DNA from: Candidatus Bathyarchaeota archaeon
Lineage (GTDB): Archaea; Thermoproteota; Bathyarchaeia; TCS64
Direction of reading: 5' to 3'
Assembly: GCA_018396515.1 (NCBI GenBank)
Contig: JAGTQJ010000096.1
Coordinates: 1-6,086, forward strand
DNA length: 6,086 bases
The translations under genes and the position numbers were made by a program. Below are positions 5,343 to 6,086 of this stretch, piece by piece (position 1 is the stretch's first letter; each line of letters opens with the position of its first letter). The notes beneath the pieces were generated by a model. That model saw only the letters and a program-made list of their open reading frames with translations, had not been told where the DNA came from and did no database searches.

Positions 5343-6086
5343 GTGGGTAGAGTGGCGGTGGTCAAGGTTGGAGGGAACATACGAGAATCCCTGGATAGGG
5401 GCTTAGAGCTCATAGGCGGCCTAGACCTGAGGGGGGGAGAAGTCGTCATAAAGCCCAACATATGCAACTCCAAAAATCCGTATGGCATGGTCCTGACGGA
5501 TTTGGGGCTGATAGAGGAGGTGATAACTAGGGTCAAGCCTCTGGCAGAAGAGGTGACCGTGGTTGAGTCAGACAACATAGACGGCCCGGCCGAGAAGAGG
5601 CTCAGGGACTGTGGGCTGATGGAAAGGCTAGAGAAGCTAGACGTGGAATTCGTGAACCTCACGAGGGAGGACGACTTCGAGGTTCACAAGGTTGCAGGAA
5701 TCGAGATACAGATACCTAAGAGGGTTTTAGAGGCCGACTACTTTGTCAACATGCCCAAGATAAAGACCTGCGGCCCAACCGTAGTCACATTATCCATAAA
5801 AAACCTCTTCGGAGTACTTCCAACACCCAAGAAGAGCAGGCTCCACGGCCTCCTGGACGAGATCCTCCCATACCTAGCTAAACTGATCCCTCACAAGCTC
5901 ATAGTGGTAGACGGGATGATGGCGATGGAAGGGAACGGCCCTGTCATAGGAACCCCAAGACCACTCGGCTTGATGGTATTGGGGAGAAACCCCGTCGAAG
6001 TCGACTCCGTCATAACAAGTTTGATGGGCTTTAACCCAGAGGAGGTCGATCACATAGTGAGAGCTCATAAGCTAGGGGTTGGAAGT
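5343..6086 (+). CDS. DUF362 domain protein (C-terminus cut by window end)
   Basis: From the GTG start, 248 codons are open to the last base of the window. The DUF362 signatures appear in order: EVVIKPNIC (33-41), VVESDNIDGPAE (73-84), ADYFVNMPKIKT (131-142), VTLSIKNLFGVLP (148-160), LIVVDGMMAMEGNGPVIGTP (186-205) and an EVDSV segment near 216. Full members are often about 300 residues and some add a C-terminal 4Fe-4S ferredoxin domain; that part lies outside the window. The biochemical function of the family is not established, though redox roles have been suggested. The usual KIKTH is KIKTC here (Cys143). The gene follows the Gfo/Idh/MocA gene by 33 bases without a visible promoter and is probably co-transcribed, suggesting a joint redox step. 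Confidence 0.85.
   Translation, partial: MGRVAVVKVGGNIRESLDRGLELIGGLDLRGGEVVIKPNICNSKNPYGMVLTDLGLIEEVITRVKPLAEEVTVVESDNIDGPAEKRLRDCGLMERLEKLDVEFVNLTREDDFEVHKVAGIEIQIPKRVLEADYFVNMPKIKTCGPTVVTLSIKNLFGVLPTPKKSRLHGLLDEILPYLAKLIPHKLIVVDGMMAMEGNGPVIGTPRPLGLMVLGRNPVEVDSVITSLMGFNPEEVDHIVRAHKLGVGS

Noticed and set aside
5324..5662. A 112-codon minus-strand frame rich in Ser and Thr
   Set aside because: It is the antisense shadow of the DUF362 coding region, which carries clear family motifs in order.

Overview
The window looks like chromosomal DNA of a thermophilic archaeon, probably in the Thermoproteota/TACK range. A Bathyarchaeia-like lineage would fit, but I cannot place it from sequence alone. 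The signs are an archaeal GPN-loop GTPase, an archaeal-type inositol-1-phosphate synthase and a RimI/Ard1-type acetyltransferase. Codon use is rich in AGG/AGA and ATA, TTG and GTG starts are frequent, and there are TATA-like boxes about 25 bases ahead of short-leader or leaderless starts. The window holds five complete protein genes and one that runs off the right edge.

Left half, minus strand. An inositol-1-phosphate synthase gene (914-1966) and a GPN-loop GTPase gene (149-910) form a tight two-gene unit. They are 3 bases apart, and a TATA box (2013-2020) and a Shine-Dalgarno (1972-1978) lie ahead of the first gene. A rimI-type acetyltransferase gene (2076-2543) lies upstream on the same strand with its own likely promoter. 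The first ~130 bases contain a possible broken or edge-truncated minus-strand gene with a signal-peptide-like stretch.

Right half, plus strand. After an AT-rich divergent spacer (2544-2908) with small palindromes comes a polytopic membrane protein of the UPF0104/LPG-synthase transmembrane (AglD-like) family (2909-3955). Next is a 355-base gap, then a Gfo/Idh/MocA oxidoreductase (4311-5309). A DUF362 protein follows, cut by the window end (5343-6086). The last two are 33 bases apart and probably co-transcribed.

The gap 3956-4310 is the most unusual part. It has no convincing intact gene. On the minus strand it looks like an IS200/IS605-type mini-element: an outer hairpin (4206-4226), an internal TATA-like box (4182-4189), a peptide trace resembling the tail of TnpB, a second hairpin (3980-3994), then a TTCAC terminus (3968-3972) 12 bases from the stop of the membrane-protein gene. 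An orphan omega-RNA-like transcript, with a 'guide' reaching into the 3' end of that gene, is a testable but unproven reading.

Inositol phosphate synthesis, the flippase-like protein and the sugar-type oxidoreductase could all serve envelope lipid or glycan metabolism. They are not in one operon, so this link is only suggestive.
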